DNA of 64,000 nucleotides from Pontibacter litorisediminis (GCF_029360645.1 NZ_JARDUA010000006.1:229313-293312), one strand, 5' to 3'. Shown: positions 9,080 through 18,353, numbered from the stretch's first letter. A program made the numbers and translations. The notes: generated by a model from the letters alone, not told the origin.

Positions 9080-10018
9080 ATGACCTTAGTACAATTAGAA
9101 TACCTGGTGGCCGTAGATACGCACCGCCACTTTGCCACCGCTGCCGAGCACTGCTTTGTAACGCAGCCCACCTTAAGCATGCAGCTGCAGAAGCTGGAGG
9201 AGGAGCTGGGCGTGCAGCTGTTCGACCGCAGCCGCGTGCCGGTGCGGCCTACCGAGCTGGGCAAGGAGATTATTGCGCAGGCACGCGTGGTGCTGGCCGA
9301 GAGCAAGAAGATACAGGAGCTGGTGCAGAACCAGAAGCTGGAGCTGAGCGGGGAGCTGCGCATCGGCGTCATCCCGACATTGGCCCCCTACCTGATCCCG
9401 CTGTTCATCACCAGCTTTTTGGAGAAGCACCCGCAGGTGCGTGTGGTGGTGCAGGAGCTGCTCACCGACGAGATTGTGGAGAAGCTGAACCATGAGCTGC
9501 TGGATGTGGGCCTGCTGGTGACGCCGCTGGCAACTAAAAGTATAAAGGAGCTGCCGCTGTTCTACGAGGCCTTTGTGGCCTACATCAACCCGAAGCACCC
9601 GCTGGCACAGCAGCCCCGCATTGCCGCCGATGAGCTGGACCTGAGCTCGCTTTGGGTGCTGAACGAGGGCCACTGCTTCCGGAGTCAGGTGCTCAACATC
9701 TGCAACCGCGGCGGCAGTGCCGACCCTGGTAGCCACCTCGACTACAAGAGCGGCTCCCTGGAGACACTCAAGCGCATCGTGGAGACGCAGCACGGCCTGA
9801 CACTGCTGCCAGAGCTGTCGGTGCTGGAAATGCCGGAGGAGAAGCGGCGGCTGGTGCGTGCCTTTGAGGAGCCGCAGCCGCTGCGGGAGGTAAGCCTGGT
9901 GGTGCACCGCAGCTTCCTGAAGAAAAAGCTGATCGAGGCACTGCGCCAGGAGATCATCAATTGCATTCCGGAGAGTATAAGAGCCCGCGAAAAGGCCAAG
10001 GTGGTAGCGATAAAGTAA
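9080..10018 (+). CDS. oxyR: hydrogen-peroxide-sensing regulator OxyR
   Basis: A 312-residue LysR-family transcription factor. An N-terminal winged helix-turn-helix (residues 1-60, HFATAAEHCFVTQPTLSMQL) is followed by the effector domain. The peroxide-sensing cysteines are in GHCFRSQVLNIC at residues 199 and 208, the same numbers as in E. coli OxyR, with SLETLKR and GLTLLPELSV also conserved. Oxidation to the disulfide switches on antioxidant genes. Its position next to dps, ahpC and the AhpD-like gene makes these its most likely targets. It is transcribed away from dps. Confidence 0.96.
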   Translation: MTLVQLEYLVAVDTHRHFATAAEHCFVTQPTLSMQLQKLEEELGVQLFDRSRVPVRPTELGKEIIAQARVVLAESKKIQELVQNQKLELSGELRIGVIPTLAPYLIPLFITSFLEKHPQVRVVVQELLTDEIVEKLNHELLDVGLLVTPLATKSIKELPLFYEAFVAYINPKHPLAQQPRIAADELDLSSLWVLNEGHCFRSQVLNICNRGGSADPGSHLDYKSGSLETLKRIVETQHGLTLLPELSVLEMPEEKRRLVRAFEEPQPLREVSLVVHRSFLKKKLIEALRQEIINCIPESIRAREKAKVVAIK

Positions 10019-10088
10019 GATAAGGATAAAAGAACTCGCCGCGTCCGCTGCTCCTGCGACCGTGTGACAACTATAAATAGCTTAAACT

Positions 10089-11066
10089 ATGAAAAAAGTT
10101 CGCTGGGGAATTATTGGCTGCGGCAACGTGACTGAGGTAAAAAGCGGTCCGGCCTTCAGTAAGATCGAGAACTCGGAACTGGTGGCCGTGATGCGCCGCG
10201 ATGGCGCCAAGGCACGTGATTATGCAGAGCGCCACGGCGTGCCCAGGTGGTATGACAAGGCCGAGGATCTCATCCACGACCCGGAGGTAGACGCCGTATA
10301 CATTGCCACACCCCCGGACTCGCATGCGGCTTATACCTTGCAGGTGGCCGCTGCCGGTAAGCCGGTGTATGTGGAGAAGCCCATGGCGCTGACCTATGCG
10401 CAGTGCCAGGAGATGATCGCTGCCTGCGAGCAGGCCCGTGTTCCGTTGTTTGTAGCCTATTACCGCAGAAGCCAGCCGGCTTTCAATAAGGTAAAGGAAC
10501 TGCTGGATAGGAAAACGATAGGAGAGGTCCGGTTCGTAAACATTAAGCTGTACCAGCCCTTGCAGCCGCACCTTTACCAAGAAAACCCGCCCTGGCGCGT
10601 ACAACCGGAGATCTCCGGCGGCGGCCTGTTCCACGACCTGGCGCCCCACCAGCTCGACATCCTGGACTTTATACTTGGGCCTATCCTTTCTGCCTCCGGG
10701 CAGGTAGCTAACCAAGCCGGTTTATACGAGGCAGAAGACTTGGTTACGGCGCAATTTACGTTTGAGAGTGGTGTGCTGGGCAGCGGCGTGTGGTGCTTTA
10801 GTGTGGCCGAGCAGCAGCAAACGGATAGTATAGAGGTTGTCGGAAGCTCCGGCCGGATCACGTTCCCGACGTTTGCCCAAGAGCCGATTCGCCTGGAGAC
10901 TGCTGCGGGCACAGAGGAGTTCCTGCTCCCGCCGCCACAGCACGTGCAGCAACCTTTTATACAATCCATTGTGGAGGAGCTGACCGGGAAGGGGAAATGC
11001 CCGGGTTCTGCCGCCTCTGCCGCGCGTACCTCCTGGGTGATGGATCAGATCGTAGGCAGGGGCTAA
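10089..11066 (+). CDS. Gfo/Idh/MocA family oxidoreductase
   Basis: A 325-residue NAD(P)-dependent dehydrogenase of the glucose-fructose/inositol family, probably cytoplasmic and acting on a sugar or cyclitol. An N-terminal Rossmann fold begins GIIGCGNV (residues 7-14), and the family's catalytic EKP motif is in YVEKPMALT near residue 96. The C-terminal half is the substrate-binding beta-sheet domain (GGGLFHDLAPHQLD contains the family histidine region). The substrate cannot be inferred; no sugar operon surrounds it. It shares a bidirectional terminator with the convergent sucD. Confidence 0.92.
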   Translation: MKKVRWGIIGCGNVTEVKSGPAFSKIENSELVAVMRRDGAKARDYAERHGVPRWYDKAEDLIHDPEVDAVYIATPPDSHAAYTLQVAAAGKPVYVEKPMALTYAQCQEMIAACEQARVPLFVAYYRRSQPAFNKVKELLDRKTIGEVRFVNIKLYQPLQPHLYQENPPWRVQPEISGGGLFHDLAPHQLDILDFILGPILSASGQVANQAGLYEAEDLVTAQFTFESGVLGSGVWCFSVAEQQQTDSIEVVGSSGRITFPTFAQEPIRLETAAGTEEFLLPPPQHVQQPFIQSIVEELTGKGKCPGSAASAARTSWVMDQIVGRG

Positions 11067-11186
11067 AAAGACCTCGCAGCGCCCGAAAGCCTTAGTGTGC
11101 TATGAGAAGCAGCAGTCTTTTGCCACTAAGACACTCGCGGGGCTTGAGGGCACCGCGAGGTTGTGCTGCAGGTGGAGAGATGAAAC

Positions 11187-11222
11187 AAAAGAGGCTGCCC
11201 CGACAAGGGCAGCCTCTTTTTA
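11187..11222. terminator. bidirectional terminator between Gfo/Idh gene and sucD
   Basis: AGAGGCTGCCC pairs with GGGCAGCCTCT across a 6-base loop, with A and T runs on the two sides, so it can end both convergent transcripts. Three TTATACTT/AAGTATAA 8-mers follow within 30 bases. Confidence 0.9.
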
Positions 11223-11250
11223 TACTTGATTTATACTTAAGGAAGTATAA

Positions 11251-12141
11251 CTACGCGTTGATGCCAGCTTCTTTCAGCGCCTGTACCATGGCGTCGCCGA
11301 TCTCAGCAGGAGACTCCACTACATGGATGCCGTTCTCACGCATGATCTGCATTTTAGCGGCAGCTGTATCTTCAGCACCACCCACAATGGCACCAGCGTG
11401 GCCCATGCGGCGTCCTGGAGGAGCTGTTTGGCCAGCGATGAAGCCAACTACCGGCTTCTTGTTGCCTGTCTCGCTGATGTACTTGGAGGCCATGGCCTCA
11501 TAGTTACCGCCAATCTCACCGATCATCACGATCGCGTCAGTCTCAGGGTCTTCCATCAACAGTTGCACGGCGTCTTTGGTAGGCGTTCCGATGATCGGGT
11601 CACCACCGATGCCGATAGCGGTAGAGATACCCAAACCAGCCTTCACGATCTGGTCAGCGGCCTCATACGTCAGCGTACCCGACTTAGAAACGATACCGAT
11701 ACGGCCTGGCTTGAACACGAAGCCTGGCATGATACCCACTTTCGCCTCGCCTGGCGTGATCACACCCGGGCAGTTAGGGCCGATCAGCGTTACGTCCTTG
11801 TCTTTCAGGAAGTTTTTAGCAGCTACCATGTCTTTCACAGGAATACCCTCTGTAATGCACACGATAACTTTGATACCGGCAGCAGCGGCCTCCATGATCG
11901 CGTCAGCGGCAAATGCCGGTGGCACGAAAATGATAGACACATCGGCTCCTGTCTTCTTCACAGCGTCTTCTACGGTGTTGAAAACCGGCAGGTCCAGGTG
12001 GTTGTTGCCACCTTTGCCCGGAGTAACACCACCAACTACGTTTGTGCCGTACTCAATCATCTGCGATGCGTGGAAAGAACCTTCCGAGCCGGTAAAGCCC
12101 TGCACGATCACTTTCGAATCTTTATTTACTAAAACACTCAT
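11251..12141 (-). CDS. sucD: succinate--CoA ligase (ADP-forming), alpha subunit
   Basis: TCA-cycle enzyme subunit (296 residues) that binds CoA and carries the phosphohistidine. The N-terminal CoA-binding Rossmann domain starts [15 protein letters not shown]; the ligase domain holds [13 protein letters not shown] and the active-site loop [12 protein letters not shown], whose His (about 247) is phosphorylated. I start at ATG 12141 ([11 protein letters not shown]); an upstream in-frame ATG adds 26 residues but lies at the promoter. sucC is not adjacent, as is common in Bacteroidota. Confidence 0.96.
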   Translation of the reverse strand: MSVLVNKDSKVIVQGFTGSEGSFHASQMIEYGTNVVGGVTPGKGGNNHLDLPVFNTVEDAVKKTGADVSIIFVPPAFAADAIMEAAAAGIKVIVCITEGIPVKDMVAAKNFLKDKDVTLIGPNCPGVITPGEAKVGIMPGFVFKPGRIGIVSKSGTLTYEAADQIVKAGLGISTAIGIGGDPIIGTPTKDAVQLLMEDPETDAIVMIGEIGGNYEAMASKYISETGNKKPVVGFIAGQTAPPGRRMGHAGAIVGGAEDTAAAKMQIMRENGIHVVESPAEIGDAMVQALKEAGINA

Positions 12142-12189
12142 GTGTATCTTTTTTAGGTTGTGTATAGACGGTACTACGATAAGGTTGTG

Positions 12190-12220
12190 CAAAAATAGGC
12201 TTTTTTGTGGCCTGTGCAAA
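12190..12220 (-). promoter_or_regulatory. sucD promoter
   Basis: On the minus strand: TTTG (12217-12220), a 19-base spacer, then TATTTTTG (12190-12197). Both boxes and the spacing are exact for the Bacteroidota consensus. The start codon is 48 bases downstream of the -7 box. Confidence 0.82.
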
Positions 12221-12357
12221 AAATAGTTGCCGCTAATATAGGGTCACAGCCGGAACCTCAGGGCCTTTCGCGGGGTTATGAGGTGGCGGCATCAAACGCT
12301 GGCGGCACGTGCTGCATCTGCCAGGTATGGCAGGCCGATGATGTGGCTTATTTTCTT

Positions 12358-12365
12358 TACATTTG
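12358..12365 (+). promoter_or_regulatory. -7 promoter element for the CBS-like gene
   Basis: TACATTTG is an exact TAnnTTTG, 27 bases before ATG 12393. It fixes that ATG as the start, because the upstream in-frame codon at 12363 overlaps the box. No clear -33 TTTG. Confidence 0.65.
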
Positions 12366-12392
12366 CACTCAAATCCAATAAAAACAGAACAG

Positions 12393-13376
12393 ATGGCATA
12401 TCTGAACCATATTACCGAGGCAATCGGTAACACCCCACTTGTAAAACTGAACAAGGTAACTGACGGCATCAAAGGCACTGTACTGGCTAAGGTAGAGTAC
12501 GCCAACCCGGGTAATTCGGTTAAAGACCGCATGGCTATCAAGATGATAGAGGATGCGGAGAAGGCCGGTATCCTGAAGCCGGGCGGCACGATCATAGAAG
12601 GCACCTCCGGCAACACGGGCATGGGCTTGGCGCTGGCGGCTATAGCCAAAGGCTATAAGTGCATCTTCACGCTTGCCGATAAGCAGAGCAAGGAGAAAAT
12701 GGACGTGTTGCGCGCCATGGGTGCAGAGGTGATTGTTTGCCCTACCAACGTGGCCCCTGATCATCCGGACTCTTACTACTCGGTGGCTAGGCGCCTGAAC
12801 GAGGAGATTCCGAACTCGTTCTACCCGAACCAGTACGACAACGTGTCGAACACGGCGGCGCACTACGAGACCACCGGCCCCGAGATATGGGAGCAGACAG
12901 ATGGCAAGATCACGCACTGGGCTGCCGGCGTGGGCACGGGCGGTACCATTTCCGGTACCTCTAAATATCTGAAGGAGAAGAAGCCAAACCTTGTAACGGT
13001 GGGTATCGATACCTATGGCTCGGTGTTTAAGAAGTATAAGGAGACGGGGGAGTTTGACGAGAACGAGATCTATGCCTACGCCACAGAAGGTATAGGCGAG
13101 GACATCCTGCCAAAGAACGTGGACTTCGACCAGATTGACACCTTTATCAAGGTAACGGACAAGGACGGAGCGGTGATGACACGCCGCCTGGCCCGTGAAG
13201 AAGGCCTGTTTGTTGGTTGGTCGAGTGGCTCGGCGGTGTATGGCGCGCTAGAGTATGCCAAGGAGCACCTGAAGGAGGGCGATGTGATGGTCGTGCTGCT
13301 GCCAGACCACGGCACCCGCTACCTGGGCAAGATCTACAACGACGACTGGATGCGCCAGCAGCGCTACATCGATTAA
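12393..13376 (+). CDS. PLP-dependent cystathionine beta-synthase / cysteine synthase-like enzyme
   Basis: A 327-residue fold-type II PLP enzyme of sulfur amino-acid metabolism. The PLP lysine is in PGNSVKDRMA (about residue 41), the substrate loop in EGTSGNTGMGLA, the phosphate-binding glycine loop in GVGTGGTISG, and SSGS near the C-terminus. The chain continues past the cysteine synthase core with VVLLPDHGTRYLGKIYNDDWM, which is typical of the catalytic domain of cystathionine beta-synthases. The C-terminal CBS regulatory domains are absent. Either a short CBS or a CysK-type O-acetylserine sulfhydrylase is possible; I favour CBS-like. Confidence 0.88.
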   Translation: MAYLNHITEAIGNTPLVKLNKVTDGIKGTVLAKVEYANPGNSVKDRMAIKMIEDAEKAGILKPGGTIIEGTSGNTGMGLALAAIAKGYKCIFTLADKQSKEKMDVLRAMGAEVIVCPTNVAPDHPDSYYSVARRLNEEIPNSFYPNQYDNVSNTAAHYETTGPEIWEQTDGKITHWAAGVGTGGTISGTSKYLKEKKPNLVTVGIDTYGSVFKKYKETGEFDENEIYAYATEGIGEDILPKNVDFDQIDTFIKVTDKDGAVMTRRLAREEGLFVGWSSGSAVYGALEYAKEHLKEGDVMVVLLPDHGTRYLGKIYNDDWMRQQRYID

Positions 13377-13389
13377 GTGAGCTAATTAT

Positions 13390-13430
13390 AAAAGCAAAAG
13401 CCCGGCTGCCTGCCGGGCTTTTGCTTTTAT
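13390..13430 (+). terminator. Rho-independent terminator after the CBS-like gene
   Basis: A perfect 17-bp stem (13390-13406 with 13412-13428) with a 5-base loop and a core GCCCGGC/GCCGGGC. The outer arms AAAAGCAAAA/TTTTGCTTTT supply the T tract on either strand. Confidence 0.92.
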
Positions 13431-13609
13431 GGCAACATCAGGCGTAATTTAAAGTATAAAACATGCGGCTATGGGCGATGCTGGATCGTATAGCATGCAC
13501 AGGCGTGCCTGATCTGCTGCTGTTGCAATAAACGCTAAGTGGCAGAAGATGAAGCTTAAAGCGTGGACTAAATAGCGTGTTATTTTTACTCTTTATCCAC
13601 AAGTTTGCC

Positions 13610-13617
13610 TACATTTG
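13610..13617 (+). promoter_or_regulatory. -7 promoter element for the response regulator
   Basis: TACATTTG is an exact TAnnTTTG, 55 bases before ATG 13673. The -33 region is AT-rich (TATTTTTACT) without a clean TTTG. Confidence 0.6.
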
Positions 13618-13672
13618 CAGAGAGCATTCCAAATTAACCTAGCAGCAGAGCATACGAGTGACAATAAAATTT

Positions 13673-14110
13673 ATGAGAAAACTGTCTGGTATCTTACTTA
13701 TTGACGACGACGACACCACGAATTTCCTGAACGAGCGCCTGCTGGACAGAATGGAGGTGACCGACCATATCCGCACGTTTGTGAATGGGAAGCAGGCTTT
13801 CGATTACCTGTACAACGTCAGTAACGGGAACTACGAGGCAGAAAGCAGTGAGTACTTTCAGCCGGAGCTTATTTTCCTGGACATTAACATGCCGGTAATG
13901 GATGGCTTTGAGATGCTGGACCTGTATGAGCGCCTGAACCCGCAGTTTCGGAAAAAGATTGTGATGGTCGTGCTCACGACCTCCACCCACCCGCAGGATA
14001 CAGCCAACTCGCAGAAGTATAACGCAGAGTATATTATTAAGCCGCTTACTGCGGACAAGGTAAACAACCTGCTGCAGAAGCACTTTAAGCAGGACGAAAA
14101 GAAAGCATAG
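13673..14110 (+). CDS. single-domain response regulator
   Basis: A 145-residue protein that is only a CheY-like receiver domain. The acidic pocket is DDDD at residues 11-14, the phospho-acceptor is Asp70 in LIFLDINMP, the switch Thr is in VVLTTST, and the conserved Lys is in YIIKPLT. There is no output domain, so it probably passes phosphate on or acts by protein contact. No histidine kinase is nearby. A GTG at 13658 would add five residues; I prefer ATG 13673. Confidence 0.93.
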   Translation: MRKLSGILLIDDDDTTNFLNERLLDRMEVTDHIRTFVNGKQAFDYLYNVSNGNYEAESSEYFQPELIFLDINMPVMDGFEMLDLYERLNPQFRKKIVMVVLTTSTHPQDTANSQKYNAEYIIKPLTADKVNNLLQKHFKQDEKKA

Positions 14111-14125
14111 CACCGTATCAGCGTT

Positions 14126-14174
14126 CATAAAAAAGGCAGGCGCTACGACTATCGTGGCGCCTGCCTTTTTTATG
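14126..14174. terminator. bidirectional terminator between response regulator and ade
   Basis: GGCAGGCGC pairs with GCGCCTGCC, and the stem extends inward through CTACGA/TCGTGG. It is flanked by A6 on the left and T6 on the right, so it serves both convergent genes. Confidence 0.92.
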
Positions 14175-14225
14175 AATGTCTTGCCTAATAGCAGAAGGTG
14201 CACTTACAGCGCCTTGTTGCTCCAC

Positions 14226-15860
14226 CTACTCAGCCACCGGCACAAACTCGAACGTATCGCCGTTAAACAAGCCCTGGTCGCTGAGCTTGAGCGATGGGAT
14301 AACGAGCAGCGCCATGAAGGAGAGCGTCATGAACGGCGACTCCAGCGTGCTGCCCATTTCTTTGCTCAGACGGTCTATGGCTGCGTAAGCCTCGGCCACT
14401 TTGTAGCCATCCTCCGCCGACATGATACCCGCCACCGGCAGCGGCAGCAGTTCCTCTTTGCCTTTACCCACGGCAGCCACGCCGCCTTTCGCCCCGATGA
14501 TCAGGTTTACGGCCCGGGCCATACTTTCATCATCCACCCCCACGGCAATGATGTTGTGCGAGTCGTGGCCTACGGAGGAGGCGATGGCGCCCTCTTTTAA
14601 GCCTACATTCTTGATAAAGGCCACGGCCGGGATCGTGTTCTGGTAACGGTTCACCACAGCGATCTTGAGCACGTCCTGTGCCACATCCGCAAGTATGAAT
14701 CCGTTCTCCGCGCGTGGCGTTGCCCATACTTGCTTCGTGATCAGTTGCCCGTCAAACGCCTCTATCACGCGTATCCTGCTGGCATCGCCCACCGGCACCT
14801 CAAACTGCTGGGCCACCTTCACATCGGTGTCGAAATTATTGATCTCCTCGCTTGGCGTAAAGGGTATGTTAGATTTGCCATTCTCCGCCACCAGCTCCCC
14901 GTTGATGTAGGTAGCCAGCACGTTAAAGCTCTCCGGGTTATCGATCAGTATAAAATCGGCGGCATCGCCCTCGCGCAGCAGGCCTACCTCCAGTTTGTAG
15001 TGCTCCACCGGGTTCACGCAGGCCGCCTGCAGCACCTGGAACAGGTCATTGCCCTTGGCCAGTGCGCGTTTCACCAGCAGGTTGATGTGGCCTTCCACCA
15101 GGTTGTCGGGGTGCTTATCGTCGGAGCAGAACATGATGTTCTGGTAGTGCTCGGGCAGCAAAGGTATAAGTGCCTCAAAGTTTTTGGCGGCGCTCCCTTC
15201 CCGGATCAGGATCTTCATGCCCACAGCCAGTTTGTCCAGGGCCTCCTCGGCGGTAAAGCACTCATGGTCGGTGGTGATGCCGGCTGAGGCGTACTGCTTT
15301 GCCTGCTCGCCCATGAGCCCCGGGGCGTGCCCATCCACGGCTTTGCCATACTTCTTTGCCAGCTCGATCTTCTCCATTACCTGCGGGTCGCGGTTCAGCA
15401 CGCCCGGCCAGTTCATCATCTCGGCCAGGTACTTTATCTCCTCCCGCTGGAACAGTTGCTCGATGTCGGCAGCCGTTATCTCGGCGCCGGCGGTCTCGAA
15501 GGGCGTGGCCGGAACACAGGACGGCGCACCGAAGTAAAACTTGAATGGCACTTTCTTACCGTTCTCCACCATGTACTCCACGCCCTTGACCCCCAGCACG
15601 TTTCCGATCTCGTGCGGGTCCGACACGGTGGCCACCGTGCCATGCGGCACGGCCAGGCGGGCGAACTCGCAGGGTACCAGCATGGAGCTCTCCACGTGCA
15701 CGTGGGCGTCCACAAATCCCGGCAGAATATAATTCGTGCTGTCGGTGGCCTCACGAACTATTTTAGAAACGCGGCCGTTTGAAACATGAACCGTGCCCTG
15801 GAAAATCTCCTGGTGATGGATGTCGATGATGTGTCCGGAAACAGTATGATCAGTCTGCAT
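14226..15860 (-). CDS. ade: adenine deaminase
   Basis: A 544-residue amidohydrolase that converts adenine to hypoxanthine and ammonia for purine salvage in the cytoplasm. Family marks are the metal-binding [10 protein letters not shown] near residue 50, [32 protein letters not shown], and [12 protein letters not shown]. Length matches bacterial Ade (about 540-590). It is a single gene, convergent with the response regulator and divergent from the small lipoprotein at 15949. Confidence 0.95.
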   Translation of the reverse strand: MQTDHTVSGHIIDIHHQEIFQGTVHVSNGRVSKIVREATDSTNYILPGFVDAHVHVESSMLVPCEFARLAVPHGTVATVSDPHEIGNVLGVKGVEYMVENGKKVPFKFYFGAPSCVPATPFETAGAEITAADIEQLFQREEIKYLAEMMNWPGVLNRDPQVMEKIELAKKYGKAVDGHAPGLMGEQAKQYASAGITTDHECFTAEEALDKLAVGMKILIREGSAAKNFEALIPLLPEHYQNIMFCSDDKHPDNLVEGHINLLVKRALAKGNDLFQVLQAACVNPVEHYKLEVGLLREGDAADFILIDNPESFNVLATYINGELVAENGKSNIPFTPSEEINNFDTDVKVAQQFEVPVGDASRIRVIEAFDGQLITKQVWATPRAENGFILADVAQDVLKIAVVNRYQNTIPAVAFIKNVGLKEGAIASSVGHDSHNIIAVGVDDESMARAVNLIIGAKGGVAAVGKGKEELLPLPVAGIMSAEDGYKVAEAYAAIDRLSKEMGSTLESPFMTLSFMALLVIPSLKLSDQGLFNGDTFEFVPVAE

Positions 15861-15923
15861 GGGTTGTATCGTTTAGAACTTAAAATTGCCCGACAGGGGT
15901 GGGCTTAAACCAGCAAATTACCT

Positions 15924-15931
15924 TATATTTG
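15924..15931 (+). promoter_or_regulatory. -7 promoter element of the small lipoprotein
   Basis: TATATTTG is an exact TAnnTTTG. Transcription would begin near 15938, downstream of the ATG at 15886, which rules that ATG out and points to TTG 15949. Confidence 0.6.
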
Positions 15932-15948
15932 CGTTAAATTCAGTCGTT

Positions 15949-16104
15949 TTGAGAAAGTTAATTTCATACATCGTTTTAGCAAGCCTCCTGGCCACCGGCA
16001 CGTTGGCTGGCTGCTCCGGCAAAACGCCGCAGCAGAAAAAGACGGCTAAATACCTGAAGAAAAGCAAGAGCGGCAACATGCCCTGCCCCTGCGACTCTAA
16101 TTAA
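15949..16104 (+). CDS. small lipoprotein with TTG start
   Basis: A 51-residue protein. The signal peptide (RKLISYIVLASLLATGTLAGC) ends in a clear LAGC lipobox with Cys22, leaving a mature part of only about 30 residues: a basic stretch (KKTAKYLKKSKSG) and a C-terminal MPCPCDSN. No in-frame ATG falls between the promoter at 15924 and the signal peptide, so TTG 15949 is the best start. It lies 23 bases before cmk and may be co-transcribed. Function unknown; the basic tail and CPC are the only visible features. Confidence 0.7.
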   Translation: MRKLISYIVLASLLATGTLAGCSGKTPQQKKTAKYLKKSKSGNMPCPCDSN

Positions 16105-16127
16105 ACTCCCTTTTTGATTCCCCTGTT

Positions 16128-16832
16128 ATGAAGAAAATCGTAATCGCGCTCGACGGGTATTCCTCCTGCGGTAAAAGCACCACGGCCAAACTGGTAGCCG
16201 CCGAACTTGGCTACGCCTATATTGATACCGGAGCTATGTACCGTGCGGTTACACTATACTTTTTGCAGCACCATGTGTCGCTTACGAATCCGAAAGAGAT
16301 AAAGGAGGCGCTACAGAACATAGAGATCGAGTTCCATTACAACCCGAAGAAGCAGCGCAACGAAATATTCCTGAATGGCCTGAATGTTGAGGATGAGATC
16401 CGTAAGATGTATATCTCCGACATGGTGAGCGAGGTAAGCGTGATACCGGAGGTGCGCCGCGCCATGGTGGCCCAGCAGCAGAAGATGGGCAAAAAGCGCG
16501 GGGTGGTGATGGACGGCCGCGACATTGGCACCGCCGTGTTCCCGGATGCGGAGGTGAAGATCTTTATGACGGCCGATGTGGACACCCGCACCAAGCGCCG
16601 CCAGGAGGAACTGCTGGCCAAAAAGCAACTGGTAAACTATGGCGAGATACGGGAGAACCTGCTCAAGCGCGACCACATCGACTCTACCCGGGCCGAGAGC
16701 CCGCTACGGCAGGCCGACGATGCCCACCTGTTAGATACCTCGCACATGACAATAGATGAGCAGGTGGAGTTTGTGATGGAGCATGCCACGGCACAGCTGC
16801 TACGAAGCGAGTACGCAGCACAACAGAACTGA
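16128..16832 (+). CDS. cmk: cytidylate kinase
   Basis: A 234-residue CMP/dCMP kinase that makes CDP and dCDP in the cytoplasm. The P-loop is GYSSCGKST (residues 10-18), followed by YIDTGAMYRAVTL, the CMP-binding GVVMDGRDIGTAVFPDA, and the lid region RRQEELLAK. Length is normal. It ends 6 bases before ispH, so the two genes form an operon, a pairing also seen elsewhere in Bacteroidota. Confidence 0.96.
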   Translation: MKKIVIALDGYSSCGKSTTAKLVAAELGYAYIDTGAMYRAVTLYFLQHHVSLTNPKEIKEALQNIEIEFHYNPKKQRNEIFLNGLNVEDEIRKMYISDMVSEVSVIPEVRRAMVAQQQKMGKKRGVVMDGRDIGTAVFPDAEVKIFMTADVDTRTKRRQEELLAKKQLVNYGEIRENLLKRDHIDSTRAESPLRQADDAHLLDTSHMTIDEQVEFVMEHATAQLLRSEYAAQQN

Positions 16833-16838
16833 AGAGAA

Positions 16839-17732
16839 ATGAACGTAACCATAGACAAGAATTCCGGCTACTGCTTCGGCGTAGAGTTTGCCATACAGAT
16901 GGCCGAGGATGAAATGGAAACCTGCGAGGAGCTGTACTGCCTCGGCGACATTGTGCACAACAGCATGGAGGTGCAGCGCCTCTACGAGAAGGGCCTGCGC
17001 ATTATAGACCGTGAGCAGCTGAAGGAGCTGCGCGACTGCAAGGTGCTGATCCGTGCACATGGCGAGCCGCCGGAAACATACAAGCTGGCGCTGGAGAACA
17101 ACATCGAGCTTATCGACGCCTCCTGCCCGGTGGTGCTGAAGCTGCAGAACCGTGTAAAGCATGCCTTTGATGCGGGCAAGCCCAGCGACGCGCAGGTGGT
17201 GATCTATGGCCAGGTGGGACACGCAGAGGTGATTGGGCTGGCTGGCCAGACCCGCGACGAGGCCATTATCGTCACCACCGAGGAAGACCTGGAGAAGATC
17301 GATTTCACGCGCCCGGTTACGCTCTTCAGCCAAACCACCAAAAGCACCAAGGGTTTTTACCATATCAAGTCGCTGATAGAGGAGCGCCTGCAGCAGGCTA
17401 ACCAGGACAGCAAGGCAGTGCCGGGCTTTGACGCCAATGATAGCATTTGCCGCCAGGTATCCAACCGTGAGCCGCAGTTGGCCAGGTTCTCCACCGAGCA
17501 CGATGTGATCGTATTTGTGAGCGGCAAGAAAAGCTCCAACGGAAAAGCACTATATAGCGTATGTAAGCAGCATAACCCCAACAGCTACTTCGTGGAGAAC
17601 GAGCAGGAGCTGCAGCGCGAGTGGTTCGACGGAGCCGGTAGCGTGGGTATATGCGGGGCTACCTCCACGCCAATGTGGCTGATGGAGCAGGTAGCAGCCA
17701 GTATAACGGCCCTGGAGGCAGAGCAAGTATAA
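16839..17732 (+). CDS. ispH: 4-hydroxy-3-methylbut-2-enyl diphosphate reductase
   Basis: The last enzyme of the MEP isoprenoid pathway, reducing HMBPP to IPP and DMAPP with a [4Fe-4S] cluster. The 297-residue protein has the three cluster cysteines: Cys12 (SGYCFGV), one near 97 (DASCPVV) and one near 203 (NDSICRQVSNRE). The substrate-binding SQTTKST and the C-terminal GATSTP are also present. It is co-transcribed with cmk and closed by a UUCG-loop terminator. Confidence 0.97.
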   Translation: MNVTIDKNSGYCFGVEFAIQMAEDEMETCEELYCLGDIVHNSMEVQRLYEKGLRIIDREQLKELRDCKVLIRAHGEPPETYKLALENNIELIDASCPVVLKLQNRVKHAFDAGKPSDAQVVIYGQVGHAEVIGLAGQTRDEAIIVTTEEDLEKIDFTRPVTLFSQTTKSTKGFYHIKSLIEERLQQANQDSKAVPGFDANDSICRQVSNREPQLARFSTEHDVIVFVSGKKSSNGKALYSVCKQHNPNSYFVENEQELQREWFDGAGSVGICGATSTPMWLMEQVAASITALEAEQV

Positions 17733-17770
17733 ATATTAGCATCTTACTATAAAAGCTTTTTGCTAATTTG

Positions 17771-17797
17771 GGCTTTGCTTCGGCAAAGCCTTTTTTA
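17771..17797 (+). terminator. UUCG-loop terminator after ispH
   Basis: GGCTTTGC-TTCG-GCAAAGCC followed by TTTTTT. A very stable tetraloop hairpin with a full T tract, 38 bases after the ispH stop. Confidence 0.95.
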
Positions 17798-17810
17798 TGC
17801 ACATAACAAC

Positions 17811-18353
17811 ATGAGAACCCTTTTTCGCTATTTTTTAAATGGCCTCCTGATCATTGCCCCAATCGCCATCACTGTGTTTATCGTGGTAGGGATCATAGAT
17901 TGGTTGGACAGTATCTTTGACCTGGGCATTCCCGGCCTGGGCATCCTGCTGATGGTGGTGCTGCTGACGTTGGTGGGCTTTATCGGGTCCTCGTTCTTTG
18001 TGAAGCCTTTCCTGGTGGCGGTGGAGACGCTGGTGCACAAAGTGCCGCTGGTGAGCATCATTTACTCCAGCATAAAAGATCTGTTCGATGCCTTTGTGGG
18101 CGATAACCAGAAGTTCAACCGCCCTGTGATGGTGAAGATGGGCGAAGACTCGGAGAACCATAAACTAGGCTTCGTGACGCAGGACGTGCTGTTGCAGCTG
18201 AACATAGAAGACAAGGTGGCGGTATACTTCCCGCACTCCTACAACTTCTCCGGCGAGCTGTTCCTGGTGCCCAAGCGCAACGTCACCTACATCGACCTGC
18301 CAAGCTCCGAGGTGATGAAATTCATCGTGTCGGGCGGCGTATCGAAACTGTAA
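17811..18353 (+). CDS. DUF502 family membrane protein
   Basis: A 180-residue inner-membrane protein of the DUF502 family (function unknown). It has two hydrophobic segments (about residues 8-32 and 43-70, with GLGILLMVVLLTLVGFIG) and a soluble C-terminal region with the family stretch VPLVSIIYSSIKDL and a VYFPHSYNFSGELFLVP domain. An in-frame start at 17760 would put its first codons inside the ispH terminator, so I use ATG 17811 (MRTLFRYFLNG), 14 bases after the T run. Homologues are common in bacteria and plants. Confidence 0.88.
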   Translation: MRTLFRYFLNGLLIIAPIAITVFIVVGIIDWLDSIFDLGIPGLGILLMVVLLTLVGFIGSSFFVKPFLVAVETLVHKVPLVSIIYSSIKDLFDAFVGDNQKFNRPVMVKMGEDSENHKLGFVTQDVLLQLNIEDKVAVYFPHSYNFSGELFLVPKRNVTYIDLPSSEVMKFIVSGGVSKL

